64,000 nucleotides of DNA, from the NCBI GenBank assembly GCA_963930655.1, contig OZ005601.1:11404001-11468000 (forward strand). The letters are read 5' to 3'. A model generated the notes under the pieces. It did no database searches, was not told the origin of the DNA, and saw nothing but the letters and a program-made list of their open reading frames with translations. Both the position numbers and the translations under genes were made by a program. The stretch comes from Myrica gale (Eukaryota; Streptophyta; Magnoliopsida; Fagales; Myricaceae). Within the stretch, counting starts at the first letter, position 1. Each line of letters begins with the position of its first letter. Of this stretch, positions 22,530-33,482 are shown in pieces.

Positions 22530-22900
22530 AGTCACATGATCATTAATTAAAAAAAAAAAGACCAGACAACATATTTTAATAAGAAAAGTACACTACAATA
22601 TACTGAGGCAAACATCTCATGAAAAAATACGTGGACAAAAAAATCAAGACATATATAACATGCGGCTTGCATCTAATTGGGAATTGAATGGGCGCGCAAG
22701 AAAGTCTTTTTTTTTTCTCTTAATGACTTTCCCTTTTCCAAGCCAAAAAATGAAAATAAAAATAAAAACAAGAAGACAAAAACCAATTTGGCCATAGCTA
22801 GCACGTGATGTTCTTTCCTTAGATGTTCATGAGGAGTATCTTCTCAAATCTATATGCTTCTACGACGAAATTACAAAAAAAAAATAACAAGCGAAATTAA
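22530..22900. repeat. Fragments of the local duplication modules
   Basis: Pieces of the repeats seen at 11620-11830 (ttgggaattgaatgggcgcgc, then cacgtgatgttctttcctta) and 12320-12345 (atgcttctacgacgaaatta). Here the module is shortened. It marks the right edge of the duplicated block. Confidence 0.55.
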
Positions 22901-23698
22901 GAACCAAAACAACTATAATGTCGTCAAATTGTGGCTTCTGTAGTGCTTGCAGCCATAACTCATGGTTTAACCACGGCATACAATTGTGCTTCACCCTTGT
23001 CCTTGAATTACCTGCATCTGGGCTTTTGAATTTAGAATTTTGGATCATTTAATGTCTTTGGGCTGACATATCTAGTAGAATGTTCAGTAGTCTCGTCTGT
23101 TGGAAAGTTGCATTTCCAGTTAACAAGAATGAAACTTTGTAGTTAGATTCCTTTTACATACATCTCTAAAAAAGAAAGTCATGATTCTCTGTTTGCATGT
23201 TTGACCAAATTCGAACCTTCCATTTGGTTGCTACTTGAAGAGAACCTTTCTTTTGCGGTTGGTTATGGGTCAAGCAGTATTCCATTTTCTACATTTTGTT
23301 AAATCCTTCGCCCTTTCTGTCTGTCATATAATCTTGATTGATGACTCTGTTGTGAAAATACCTTCTTTCGGCCACTAGTGTCTTCTTGAAGCTTAAACTT
23401 CATTTACCCTCAAATAAATATGGTCTAGTATCCAGCATAATCTTGTCCAACACGTTTCTGTTGTTGTAGGGCAATCCGGCAATAAGCTTTATCTTTTACC
23501 CCATCTTGCATAATAGCAATGGTTCAAGTATTGATTTGTTCAACATATCATGTGGTATAAATGTTTATTCTGGAACTGACAAGCTTTCTGCTTGATATGT
23601 CGAAACTCTCTATTTTCCTGTTATTTCTCTTCTCTTGGAGTATTACAACATTTGTATTATGATGGACACGATTTATCAGTATTGAAAATGTTTCTCAG
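22900..23698. other. Low-copy, intron-like sequence
   Basis: Base composition changes to T-rich with polypyrimidine stretches, as in plant introns or untranslated regions. No protein domain recognised. It leads to the exon-like segment at 23699. Confidence 0.25.
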
Positions 23699-23784
23699 CT
23701 CTCGAGGAATGGCGTACACGGAAGATGGAACGAGCCAGAAAGCGGCAACTGGAAAAAAATGGAACAGTGACCTCCCAAGCCTGA
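23699..23784 (+). other. Possible terminal exon, basic C-terminus
   Basis: After a consensus acceptor (GTTTCTCAG|CT) the plus strand is open for 27 codons, LEEWRTRKMERARKRQLEKN then GTVTSQA, and a stop. The Lys/Arg/Glu-rich helix resembles the tails of RNA- or chromatin-associated proteins, but I cannot name the family. No earlier exon was found in the window, so it may be a relic or chance. Confidence 0.25.
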
Positions 23785-24240
23785 TATATAAGTCTAAGTT
23801 AATTGATTTGATATCGGCCTGCATTCTTTTTTTGGAGGGAAAGGTGCTAGTCCTTGTGAACTTCATACCAAGTTATATAAACTCCTTTTATACTTGTATA
23901 TATAATTACTAGAAAAAACAAAACAAAAAGCAAATGTGGAACTACCTGGTTTGATGACACAAAATAGTTTCTGCAGTTGATGGTATGAAGCTCTGTAAAC
24001 TTCTTTCATAGCAAAGCTATTCAGAACTTAAGTTCCACCTTAGCTTGCTTTTCAGTCGTCAGCTTTGCTTGCCTTGCTTACTGATCTAAAGGTTTACTTG
24101 CGCTGCTCACCGATGGTCAATTATTTTTATTTCATGGCAGATAGAGCTCTGGTTTCTCAACATTTTGCTAAAATTTTTCTTTTATCATTTTTTTTCTCTC
24201 GTTTATGTCGTCACCACTGTTTTCCTTGGAGGACAGTTCA
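23785..24240. other. Noncoding stretch
   Basis: T-rich, nothing recognised. Confidence 0.25.
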
Positions 24241-25560
24241 TTAAGCTAGTCCACAGGAGACCATTTAGATTGGACACAGTTAGAATTTGGTGTTTCCTTT
24301 TTCGGAAAGTTCTTTCCACTTGAAGAATGAAAAAGAAAAGCACCTAAATAATTTACGTACGTTTTCCCTGGTTTGGGGACTAAAAGCTTGACATCCGATT
24401 TCTTTACAGGGTTGTCAACTTCTTGCATCCAAAACTCTCCGCAAAGGAATGTGTTGAGATCACACTGTAACACGCCTGGATTCAATTATGGTAGCTGACC
24501 TTAGTTGATGACTAGCTTGGCTGGGCTCAGTTATGTGGGCTGCATTGGGCTCTTTTACATTTTGAGTGGCTGTCTTATTTACGTTTTGGCCCAGTATGTG
24601 CTGTAGGGGCTTGTGCGTCTTTTATGTTTTCAGCTGGCGGGAGTCATGAAAGAACTCAGTTGAAGCTTTTCCATAATTTTTCTCTCTTGCTTTCTTTGGG
24701 AGACTAGCAGTCTCGAATTTGGTCATTGTATTTTCTTGAAATATAAACAGGTTTGTTACACACGCATCAAATGGGTCCTGAGAGTCTTGGGAAAAGAATG
24801 AAATCTGAGAGAGAGCATCCATGAGTCTTTTCTTGTAGTCTTCTTTGGAGATGACTGCAGCCAAACTGGATTGCAGAATGTCTTGAATGATCTTTGTCAT
24901 GGTAAAAGTTTATTGGTAAAGTAAAATTGCATTAATGGGGAAGTCGTTGGAGTTCGATGGGAGGAACATAAAATACAATCCATTTTTCAAAAGCATCTTT
25001 AAGGTTTGAAGGTAGAATGTATTCGGTTGGGCCATAGACAGTCCACCATTGTAAGAACCATTGAGGAAGAGGGGTCGAAACTGAAAGTCTTGGCAACGCA
25101 CAAACCATTTGTCACGCCATGATATAGTCATAATACGAAAATTGTTTTAATGAGCAAGGAGTTTGAAAAACTTTGAAACTCCATGGATAAACCCATTCTT
25201 GGGGAGTAATTACCCTTTGAATTGAAAACTTTGTATTTCAGTCCGTTGGAGATTATAAGAACAGGGTCCTTCTTCGAATTTAACAAAACCGGTATCTAAC
25301 AAAATAAATTGATAATACTCTGTGGTCTTAGAGGGATCTAAGGGCGGAAAATTCAAGGATGGAGGTAAAAGTCATGGAGGAAGCTTGATTAGGATCGGTC
25401 AAGAGCACATTGGGATGCTTAAGAAGGATCACTGTATGGATCTGAGGTTTGGTATAGGAAGAATTTAACTTTTGTGGGTTTGGTGGAGGACAGAGAAGCT
25501 AAAGGAGGGATAGCGGGCCATGGGCCCTCAACCCTCCAAAAGCTCTTAAAAAGCATCATA
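24240..25560 (-). other. Decayed coding-like stretch, maybe retroelement
   Basis: Adjacent open pieces on the minus strand (about 25131-24910 and 24900-24622) show protein-like composition, for example WRDKWFVRCQDFQFRPLF. This reminds me of a class of plant proteins tied to retroelements with a WGVSP-like and a YWDYxxAW-like motif, but the likeness is weak. It is broken and looks like an old fossil. No ends or terminal repeats were found. Confidence 0.25.
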
Positions 25561-25949
25561 TTCTTTATTCTTTTTCTAATGGATTTTCTTTTTTTAAAAA
25601 AGTTTTAATCATTTTGGCCATCCGAATCTTTTTCATGTAATTGGTTCCGATAGTTAATTCTTGACTTCGTCCCTGGTGGAGGATGAATAGATATTGGAGA
25701 ATGGAGAGGATGGAAAAGCCATCTTAACAGTCTGATTGTATGTCTTTGAAAGGGGAGGAAAAGAGGAAAGAGAGAGCCACTGAAAGAAATTTGATAAAGG
25801 TAATTGTGGGTGGAGAGTTGCAGGGAGTACTCGTCCTGTGGCTGGTGAAGCTAATAAGAATGCACTTGCAATCTAATGGGGAGCTATACGAGGGAACAGA
25901 TTGGGAAGGTGATTAATATAGTGGGTGGTAAGATAAAATAGTAGGAGTA
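25560..25949. other. Noncoding stretch
   Basis: No gene or element supported. Composition becomes purine-rich toward the right. Confidence 0.25.
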
Positions 25950-26235
25950 ACTAACTAGTAAGGAAAAGAGAAAAAAATAAATGGAGAAGATAGAAAAAGG
26001 GAAGCACAAGAAAGGGAAAAAGACAAGAAAGTAAGAGAGAAGAAGAGGAAAAAGAAAGGGAAAAAGACAAGAAAGTAAGAGAGAAGAAGAGGAAAAAGAA
26101 GCACAAGAGATAAGGAGAAGAAATAGGGTGGGAAATAGTAATAATTAACAATAAGAGAAGAAAAAAATAGGGTAAGAGAGAATTAGGAGAAAAAACAGAA
26201 AAATAATAGAGTGGAGGAGGGGAGGGGGGAATTAA
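25950..26235 (+). repeat. Polypurine tract with 44-bp tandem duplication
   Basis: About 285 bases in which the plus strand is almost all A and G. Within it a 44-base unit (agaaagggaaaaagacaaga then aagtaagagagaagaagagg) is present twice in a row, at about 26010-26097. Such tracts can form triplex structures; in reverse it gives a pyrimidine-rich frame that is not a gene. Confidence 0.7.
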
Positions 26236-27758
26236 GGGGGTGTTGGTTTTGTAAGAAACCATAGTATTTTGGTAAAATTGTGAAATATTTATGTAGATTA
26301 CATTTTTATTAAAAAGTTTTAAATATATTTAATTTTTGTTGAAATTTATAAAAAAGATGTAGATAGATGATTTGATGTAATTGTTTAATAAAAAAAATAT
26401 TAGAGTTATGTGAAAAAATATTGAGAGAGAAGATTTGTTATAATTTTTTTAAAAGGTATTGGAGTTTATGTGAAATGTTGTTAAAGATTGTGTAAAATGT
26501 ATTTGTGTTTGTGTATAAATTTTTAAGATTTTAAATGTTAGTTTTATGAATATATTTATATTCTAGAAAAATTGTGAAAACGAACATGCTCTAACTGAAA
26601 GCATCCATCACCTCCACCTCCACCTCCACCGTGCACAAGGGAGCAAATCTGCCCCCATGAATTTTTTTAAAATAAAAATAAAAGTTATATTATAATTTAA
26701 TTTTTAATTTTATCTGATATTATTATTATTTATTTATCTAAGTGTAAATGGTTAACTAATGTGTTTGAAAATATGTCACATATGAAATTCTCCGTCCATG
26801 TACAACAGCAAAACAAGTGGAGCCTTAAATTCATAAACAGAAGAACCACATGTAAAAAAAAAACATAAAGCATCGTCTTGATTCTAAAATGGCATAAAGC
26901 ACAAATATATGATAGATATATTTTTCTCTTGTTTTAATATCTTTATTGACATGAAAAACTAAAATTATTATAAAATATTCTTTGAATTTTCAGCTACAAC
27001 TAAACAATACATGCTTATTTTTGAAAAAGCTAACCAAACACATAAACTTGTTTAGTTTTTCTTGCAAATATTTTCTCATTTTACGCAGAAACAAACGCAG
27101 CCTTAAGACTTGCATATTACACAGCAGAAGCTATTGTTAGCTTAAGCGCAGAAATGCAAATAAGGCAGCAGGTTGGACGGATAAGTTGAGATAGTTGCTA
27201 AGAGCTACTGTCAGTCTCACTAGGCTACTAGCCACATTTCCAGGATTACGGCTTTTACAAAATATGCTTCAGCATGGCACTGCTAACTGTGAAGTTCGAC
27301 AAACCAACAAAAAGCAGGTTCTCGACAACATAAATAGTCCATATGTTCAGGACTGGCTCGTATCGAGTAAACGCCTAGGCACAGAGTAGTCGTCAATTTT
27401 CCATTCCAACTTCTAATTATACAGAGCAGCGATTCATTAAGATGGAAGCAGTTTCTCTTTTCCAAAAAAAAAAAAGCAGTGGCTTTTACACACTCTTGCC
27501 TCTTGATAACTACCAACACCCACACGCGCATTCACTAATATACACAAATTCAAGAAACAAAAGGACAAGCCACCCCCATCTGCGCATACACCGAACAATT
27601 TCTGTACAAGCTTTACCAATCTGGCACTTTATATGTACAAAGGTAAAAAGTACAAAAGTTCTGCATACGAGTGTACAAACCCTCGTGAAACCACTTCCAG
27701 CGGAAATAGCTTGCAGCAAGACTTCATTCTCAAAGTCCAGAATAGGAAGCACAGTTTC
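26236..27758. other. AT-rich noncoding
   Basis: The first ~350 bases are strongly T/A-rich with gggtgttggttttg near 26240 and gaaaacgaacatgct near 26580, which may be the ends of a decayed MITE. The rest has no recognised feature. Confidence 0.3.
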
Positions 27759-29756
27759 TTAAAATATCACTTTCAACCATTGCAGCAGATTTTCTGGCTC
27801 AACAAATTTTGACTTGTCAATTTTCTTCACCTGTATGATGTGTGCTCAAGCCAAGAAAAATAGCCACATATTACCGTGTGATAAATACCAAGTTAAAGCT
27901 TTCTGATAATTTTATCGAGGGTTCATATTTGCAGCAGCATCTATTCTGAAGCAAAGATGAGGACCAGAAAATTTAGGAAGCTGGCTGACAAAACTTTGCA
28001 GACGTATGGTCATTTTTCCTCTGCATGGGACAAGAAAAGTCAGTGAGCACAGCTTCAAAATTAATGCCATAGAAGTGTCTCAAGCCTGTGACAATCTTAG
28101 ATGTGTAAAGCAGATCAAATTAATCAAATTTTACCTACATGTTGGCAGGCTGAGATGCTTATTAACATGAAGACATGATAACAAAGCAAACGACATTCAG
28201 AACCAATCTAGACAAGACAAAAAAAAATACAGATGAATGACACCCGTCTAGTTTCAAGGGACCTTCCAAGAATAGAAGTGTAAAACATATTGTGCATACT
28301 ATAGCAAATGATAAGAAACCAATTTGAACCAAGCTATCATAACCAAGATAATGTGACTAGCAGCCTGATGATGAGATGCATGCAATAAACAAACGTCCTT
28401 TGCAATTGAAAGAAATTTCCATCCAAACAATCAGGAGAACACAAAAGATAAAAGTAGACTCAATGTATTTCGAAAACAAGATGCTCAATGGGTAGGGCAG
28501 TCCAGTCCTTGCTTGGGACAACCAAACAGTAAAGGATTAACTCGTTAGGTTGCAGAAATCTCACAGTACTCCCGTACCAATGCAGAGTGAGCCACTTGCA
28601 GTGCATTTGCAAGTTGATAAAGGGAATAGAAAGGGAATGATGAATAAAGGCAGTACAGAATAGCGTGGAAATAAAAGGAGGGACACAATTCTGTTTAGAC
28701 TTTTGAGATAAAAGGCAGGAGGAAGGGAAAAACACATGAATTGACCTTTATATCCTCCTCTTTGTTTTGATGTCTTCCATTGCTAGAAGGATAAAAGAAT
28801 GTCGCCCGTTAACAAGGAGAATCTTTAATTCCTCCCAACTTGGGAGGGACGTAATTCAGAGAATAAAATGAAACTTTAGGTTACATTGAACTCTTTCCTT
28901 CCCTCCTAACAAAAGAAGACAAGAAAAACTCCCAAACAAGAGCACAGACCCTTCCATTCCACCCAAAGGCTCGCATCCCAGTGTTAGAAGGAAACAGAAC
29001 TAGGACAGAATATTGTGCATGTCTGCCTGTGTGAAGTATCGACCAGCCAACCATAAACCCATTAGAAACTCCACTCTGAGAGGTTACTAATGCAAGGAAA
29101 AAGGAAACAAAATATCCGGAAAGAGGAAAACACCATAACAACTTTCCAAGATTACGCAATTCACCACCACAACAATTTAAATTCTTGAACACCTCCGAGT
29201 GATTTCATTCATTCCCTATTTTGGAACTTCAACTTGCACAAAAGCTCCGTCAGGCTGCCATAGTGCTAAAACTCCCATATACACCATTTGGTCACTTTGG
29301 ACATCTTAAGGCTACTAAAGAAAATTAAACATTTATTCCCCAAATACCCAAAACAAAGAAAGAAGGGTAAGAAAGGCCACTGACATGGGCAGCAGACGCA
29401 AATGCATACTACAGTAACCGATACAACCCAATCATCAACTTTAATATCGCCAATTGCACAAACGCTTAGGCAGCGATGAAATTCACATAATTTTGCACTA
29501 GAAACGTGTGTTTCCATAAAAAGTAGGACCTTCTTACAACAATACGAGGTCATCAAACAAACTGAACTACTGATTCTACAGCTCTCCTCCAATTAAGCAG
29601 CAAAGGGCTGAACCCGTCTACGTACCTTAATGAAGAATATTACTTACTTTCTGCAAATATGAAAAGGTACAACAAAGAAACATATTTTAGGTGAAAATCT
29701 TACCAAGGGGAAAAAAAAAGAAAAGAAACTGTGATAAAAACCTTTATCTAACTATG

Positions 29757-29770
29757 CCCCCCCCCCCCCC
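29757..29770 (+). repeat. C14 homopolymer
   Basis: Fourteen C in a row, prone to length error in sequencing. Confidence 0.9.
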
Positions 29771-30159
29771 AAGCCAACTAAAATCTTCTATTTAAAATGT
29801 GTAAAATGAACAGAGAACCTTAGTTGTAAGGTGTAAAAATAAACCATCCTAGAAATTTCTTCTCATTATATTCCCTCCAATAAGAACCCCAAGAGTGAAG
29901 CCATTAGGCTGCATTAACGATGGGTATAAATGAAGGCAAATGATTGTCCGAATCACACGTTACGTCTGCTCAAAATTGTGAGGCTTATTTTCGCTTATCA
30001 ACATTTTGTTTTGTCTTCCAATCAATATTCTGCTGGACATTAAGCCACGAGCTAAAACAACTGACCATACCTTGTATGTCTCACAAGACAAGTAATAGTT
30101 TTAAATGGAGATAAAACTTTCAGCTGCATCAGTATTTATCAACTACCTCTGAAAGTGTC

Positions 30160-30230
30160 AATGAGACTTTTTCTCAACTAAAGCGTCCTTCCCTTTGGAA
30201 GGGTTTGATTGGGGTTCAAATTCCTTAAGC
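30160..30230 (+). mobile_element. Decayed SINE-like fragment
   Basis: cgtccttccctttggaaggg followed by ttgattggggttcaaattcc resembles the central part of the SINE at 44204-44320 (ccttccctttaggaaggg, then a box-B-like gggtttgaatcccgg). Ends are not clear and no poly(A) tail is seen. Confidence 0.45.
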
Positions 30231-30739
30231 CACATGATTTGCATTAGTATATGCATAAGAACAATCATATAGAGAACAAAAAAGAAAAAAATCGCCCCTA
30301 GATACATAGTCCAAAGATGAAACCCAATTAATGTCATTAAATTTGTCTCAAATTTATTAGTCTGAGCCAACCAAAGCCATCCAAACCCTATTATAATAGA
30401 AAAATTACGTTGGTTCATCAAATTATTCCATAACTGAACCACCATTCTCCTGCATGATTAATTTCAATTATGCCTTCAGTAGTGAAGGAGAGGATCCCCA
30501 TGTCACAACGTGTGATCTTTGGAGTGAGGGAAGCCAGAGCATTGGTCAAAGAGAAAGAAAGAAGAGGACCTATAGATCCTAAAAAAACCCGAAGAGAGGA
30601 GAGAGGGGGGGGGGCTGATCTTGCGTCAGGACAACTGCAGTAACTCATATTTCGGTTGGTTAATGGTCAAGAATAACTTTATCAGGTGCGAAAGAACCCA
30701 GGCTGACAATACCTTGAAATTTCTAAACTCCTTTCCTGG

Positions 30740-31442
30740 CTGTAACTCCATGGATCACAGTAATCTAGTTTGATTTATCAGACAGACCCATAGGATTTGA
30801 TGTCAATAACCCACCCAAACAAGGATCAACATTTATCTGGGATACCACGAGATACACGCCAAAACAATGGAGCAATAAAAGAGTCAGCTCGCTGGAAGAT
30901 TTATCTATACCACATGCACTCTGTAGGTCATATACCCTAACAATGGTAAAATCAAATCCTGTTATCCTGGTCCAAAAAGAGCACTTGTAGAAGGTACCAA
31001 AATGAGACTATCTCAAAATATACAGCCCTGTAGAATCAATAAAGATAGATCCTGCGACCAAGAAATTGAAGGATAAACTACATGCACTATCCCAAAGACT
31101 AACAGACCACTGAACTTATTCGTGCATGAAGGGCCCAATTCTGTTAGGTATCAGCCATGGGCTCAAAAACCTTTAATCTTACTCATACAAAAGAGTAAAA
31201 TTAGGCACAATCCTAATAGCTAGTCAGATTCCTAGTTCCCTTTATTCTTCTACAGTTCTATCGTACTCAGGGCTAGTCACATCCCAAGTTCCCTTTATTC
31301 CTCATATTTTTAAGATATATCCTACCTTGGCTAGTTACCACAAAAGTACAAATTCACAACTGCAAATAATTTAGGATTTAGTCAATCATGCATTGAAGGA
31401 GGTGACAAATCCAACCTATGCAAACCCCAAAGAATTACATTC
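30740..31442. other. Noncoding stretch
   Basis: No gene supported. A short internal direct repeat at about 31230-31300 carries ctagttccctttattc and caagttccctttattc. Confidence 0.3.
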
Positions 31443-31663
31443 CATTCCATTAACGAGTTGTAAATAATGTACCCTATTTGTGAGGAATAATTGCTAAAGT
31501 TTTAGAGAGAGAAGCTCTCTCTTCTCTCTAGAATCCTCTTTCGTCCTAAAGTTTTTTTCGAATGAAACAGTATTACTGGAAAACCATGTTACTCTCTCTC
31601 CCCTTCGTTCCCTTCCCCGTAGTTTCATCCAGTTGAGGTTTTGTCCTGAGTTAGTGGTTTGAG

Positions 31664-32173
31664 ATGGCTTATGTTCGCAGTTTGGTGATAGAGGCGAAGA
31701 CATTTCTTTTCTCGGTTAGCAGTTTGGGTTTCGTTACGTTAACGGAGTCAAGTCGTAAATCGCGGAGCTTCATTCGTAGCGGCAGGTATGGGGTGGTCTG
31801 GCTTGCCAACCTATTTGGCAAGCTGGTGGAGGGGAACGTCGACGAAGATAGTCCGTTGAAGTTCAAAGAATCCTCGAGAGCGTTTCTTGCCCAGAAATGC
31901 TCGAATGAGCATGGTAGATTCGTAGTTTTGGTGGAATTTGGGGATCAACAGAGGAGGGGAGTAGTTAGGATCCCAGAGGGACGGTCGGGCCTAGGATGGA
32001 AGGCTTTCGCTCAGACTTGTGAGGAGGTGATTTCTGCCATTGCTGAGTTACGTCGGTCAAGTGTGGGGTATGCAGTTGCAGAGGTGAGGAAGGGCGCCGA
32101 TACGGTCGAAAACATCGAGAAAATCTGGGGGGAGGATGATCCGGGAGTTGAAGGGCTTGAAATCTTCGGTTAA
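31664..32173 (+). CDS. Retroposed ORF, DUF4283-like protein
   Basis: 169 codons, open from the first ATG after a ~200-base leader. Residues 1-20 (MAYVRSLVIEAKTFLFSVSS), the middle (SRAFLAQKCSNEHGRFVVLVEFG) and a RGVVRIPEGRSGLGWKAF block recall plant proteins with an N-terminal KTF...SV strand, a FLxxKxxNxxGRFV strand and an IPEGxxGxGW motif, often grouped with DUF4283 or LINE ORF1-like proteins with a nucleic-acid-binding role. Family members are usually longer, so this one seems short at its C-terminus. The frame is intact, but whether it is expressed cannot be seen. The assignment is from memory. Confidence 0.5.
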   Translation: MAYVRSLVIEAKTFLFSVSSLGFVTLTESSRKSRSFIRSGRYGVVWLANLFGKLVEGNVDEDSPLKFKESSRAFLAQKCSNEHGRFVVLVEFGDQQRRGVVRIPEGRSGLGWKAFAQTCEEVISAIAELRRSSVGYAVAEVRKGADTVENIEKIWGEDDPGVEGLEIFG

Positions 32174-32224
32174 TTATGAAGGGTCTTCTTCGACCGCTAG
32201 GAAGACTGTGACCTTTGGAATGGA

Positions 32225-32420
32225 TTGTTAGGGGTCTCGTTTGGGATGCGGGTGGGTCTTGTGGGCTATTGGGTCTTGTAGGCCAGTGGGTCTTGTGGGG
32301 TCTTGTGGGCTAGTGGGTCGGCTTGTAGGCCAGTGGGTCTTGTGGGCTATTGTGGGCTAGTGGGTCGGTTTGTAGGCCAGTGGGTCGGTTTGTAGGCCAG
32401 TGGGTCTTGTGGGCTATTGT
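32225..32420 (+). repeat. G/T-rich minisatellite
   Basis: Variable units built from gtgggtcttgtgggctat, gtgggtcggtttgtaggcca and shorter mixes, about eight to ten in all. It lies in the 3' part of the retroposon, downstream of its stop codon, and may have been copied from the source transcript. Confidence 0.8.
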
Positions 32421-32574
32421 TTTCTGGGAAAGTTCGTAGGCCAGTGGGTTGGTTCTTCAGTATTTTCTCTTGTACTGTTGATTCCGTTGTGTTTTTGTTT
32501 TTCTTCTTTCTTAATAAAACTGTCTTATTTATCAAAAAAAAACATTCCATTAACGAGTTCCTGGTACACCCACC

Positions 32575-32825
32575 CACCCCCACACCTACTTGAGGCTTAA
32601 ATCTACACGGACCGTGAGTCTTACAATTCGCAATTTCAGCACTCATTATTGTTACAAAGGTAGTGTGATTTGAGAAAAAGCTCATTGGCCGTGAGTCTTA
32701 CAACTCACCCCCACACCTACTTGAGGCTTAAACCTACACGGACCGTGAGTCTTACAACTCAAGATTTCAGCATTCATTATTGTTACAAAGGAAGGAAGTG
32801 TGATTTGAGAAAAAGCTCATTGGCA
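32575..32825. repeat. Tandem duplication, 131-bp period
   Basis: cacacctacttgaggcttaa occurs at 32581 and 32712, and each copy continues through cggaccgtgagtcttacaa to tttgagaaaaagctcattgg. Two copies differ by small changes. It adjoins the right target duplication of the retroposon but is not part of it. Confidence 0.8.
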
Positions 32826-33482
32826 CCCAGTGTCTGCATAAATGAATAAGTGATAAACGACACACAAGCAGCACAATAATAGTACCTGACTTGGGAGGAA
32901 TTCACTACATAAGAATAATTTCATCTATTTTTTCAAGGCTAATATGAATAAGGGAAGAACTAACACAACAAACTACAGAAAAGAAAGCCTGAATATTGCA
33001 GGACAATAATGCCAACGGAAACTTATACATTCATAAAATCATGTCCTACACATCACATGATATATGAGGATGGAAAAAATGGAACGACACATATCCAACA
33101 GTTTTTGACTAATAACCCCAAAGAAATAACATGCCATGGCAGAATGTAAATTTAAATTACCAGCAATTGTATGCTAATGGACACGTCAACTCCATCTCAT
33201 TAAAAAATGCCAAAGATTTGACCGGCCAAATGTTGACTGACAAGATGTTGACAATGTCTGTATTTAATGACACCCTAGCACTTACAAATAGAGTACAAAG
33301 TTGACTTTGAACAGAGCTAGAAGGAAGATGAGGCAAGACATTGACATAATATATTTCTTAACAACTAGAAGGAAAACAAATGAAACTTTTGCTCATAGGA
33401 AGCTGGTGTATACCTCAGCGATCATGTTCCCCGCACTCCGTCCTGCACCACATACAAAAATGCATCAACTCTTCAACAGTAT
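32826..33482. other. 3' flank of the SUVH gene
   Basis: Noncoding; it probably includes the 3' untranslated region of the gene on the minus strand. No clear polyadenylation site chosen. Confidence 0.35.

Larger units (their letters stand above)
18588..22530 (+). repeat. Large dispersed duplication, copy A2
   Basis: Second copy of 3786-6690. It is interrupted by the MULE at 18698-20251 and keeps ~190 bp near 20510-20700 that A1 lacks. The two copies differ by scattered substitutions and several indels, so the duplication is older than the MULE insertion. The left edge (gtggaaagggtgcc) shows that this unit joins different flanking DNA than A1. Confidence 0.8.
27759..30739 (-). other. Possible spliced transcript, minus strand
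   Basis: Three segments have consensus splice sites and compatible phases on the minus strand: 30739-30713 (PGKEFRNFK), 30123-30071 (LKVLSPFKTITCLVRHT, donor ACAAG|GTATGG) and 28020-27912 (GKMTIRLQSFVSQLPKFSG then PHLCFRIDAAANMNPR, stop). A further open piece, 27830-27759 (VKKIDKSKFVEPENLLQWLK), follows an acceptor. A 29-base segment at 33444-33416 (RSAGNMIAE) between GCAG and GTATAC could be upstream. I recognise no family, and short open exons can occur by chance. It could also be spliced 3' sequence of the SUVH gene. Confidence 0.2.
31460..32542 (+). mobile_element. Poly(A)-tailed retroposon with 17-bp TSD
   Basis: A 1083-bp insertion between two exact copies of cattccattaacgagtt (31443-31459 and 32543-32559). 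It ends in aataaaactg, a short spacer and an A tract of nine bases. A poly(A) tail with a long variable target duplication is the signature of LINE-type target-primed insertion. It carries one open frame (31664-32173) and a G/T-rich minisatellite but no reverse transcriptase. It may be a retrocopy of a host mRNA or an ORF1-only LINE derivative, like the HAL1 elements known in mammals. The exact flanks point to a recent insertion. Confidence 0.85.

Noticed and set aside
25951-26262. 103-codon minus-strand frame rich in Ser, Phe and Leu
   Set aside because: Direct product of the polypurine tract; no protein-like signal.
31328-31361. Exon between TTTGCAG and GTAGG on the minus strand
   Set aside because: All three frames contain stops within 34 bases.
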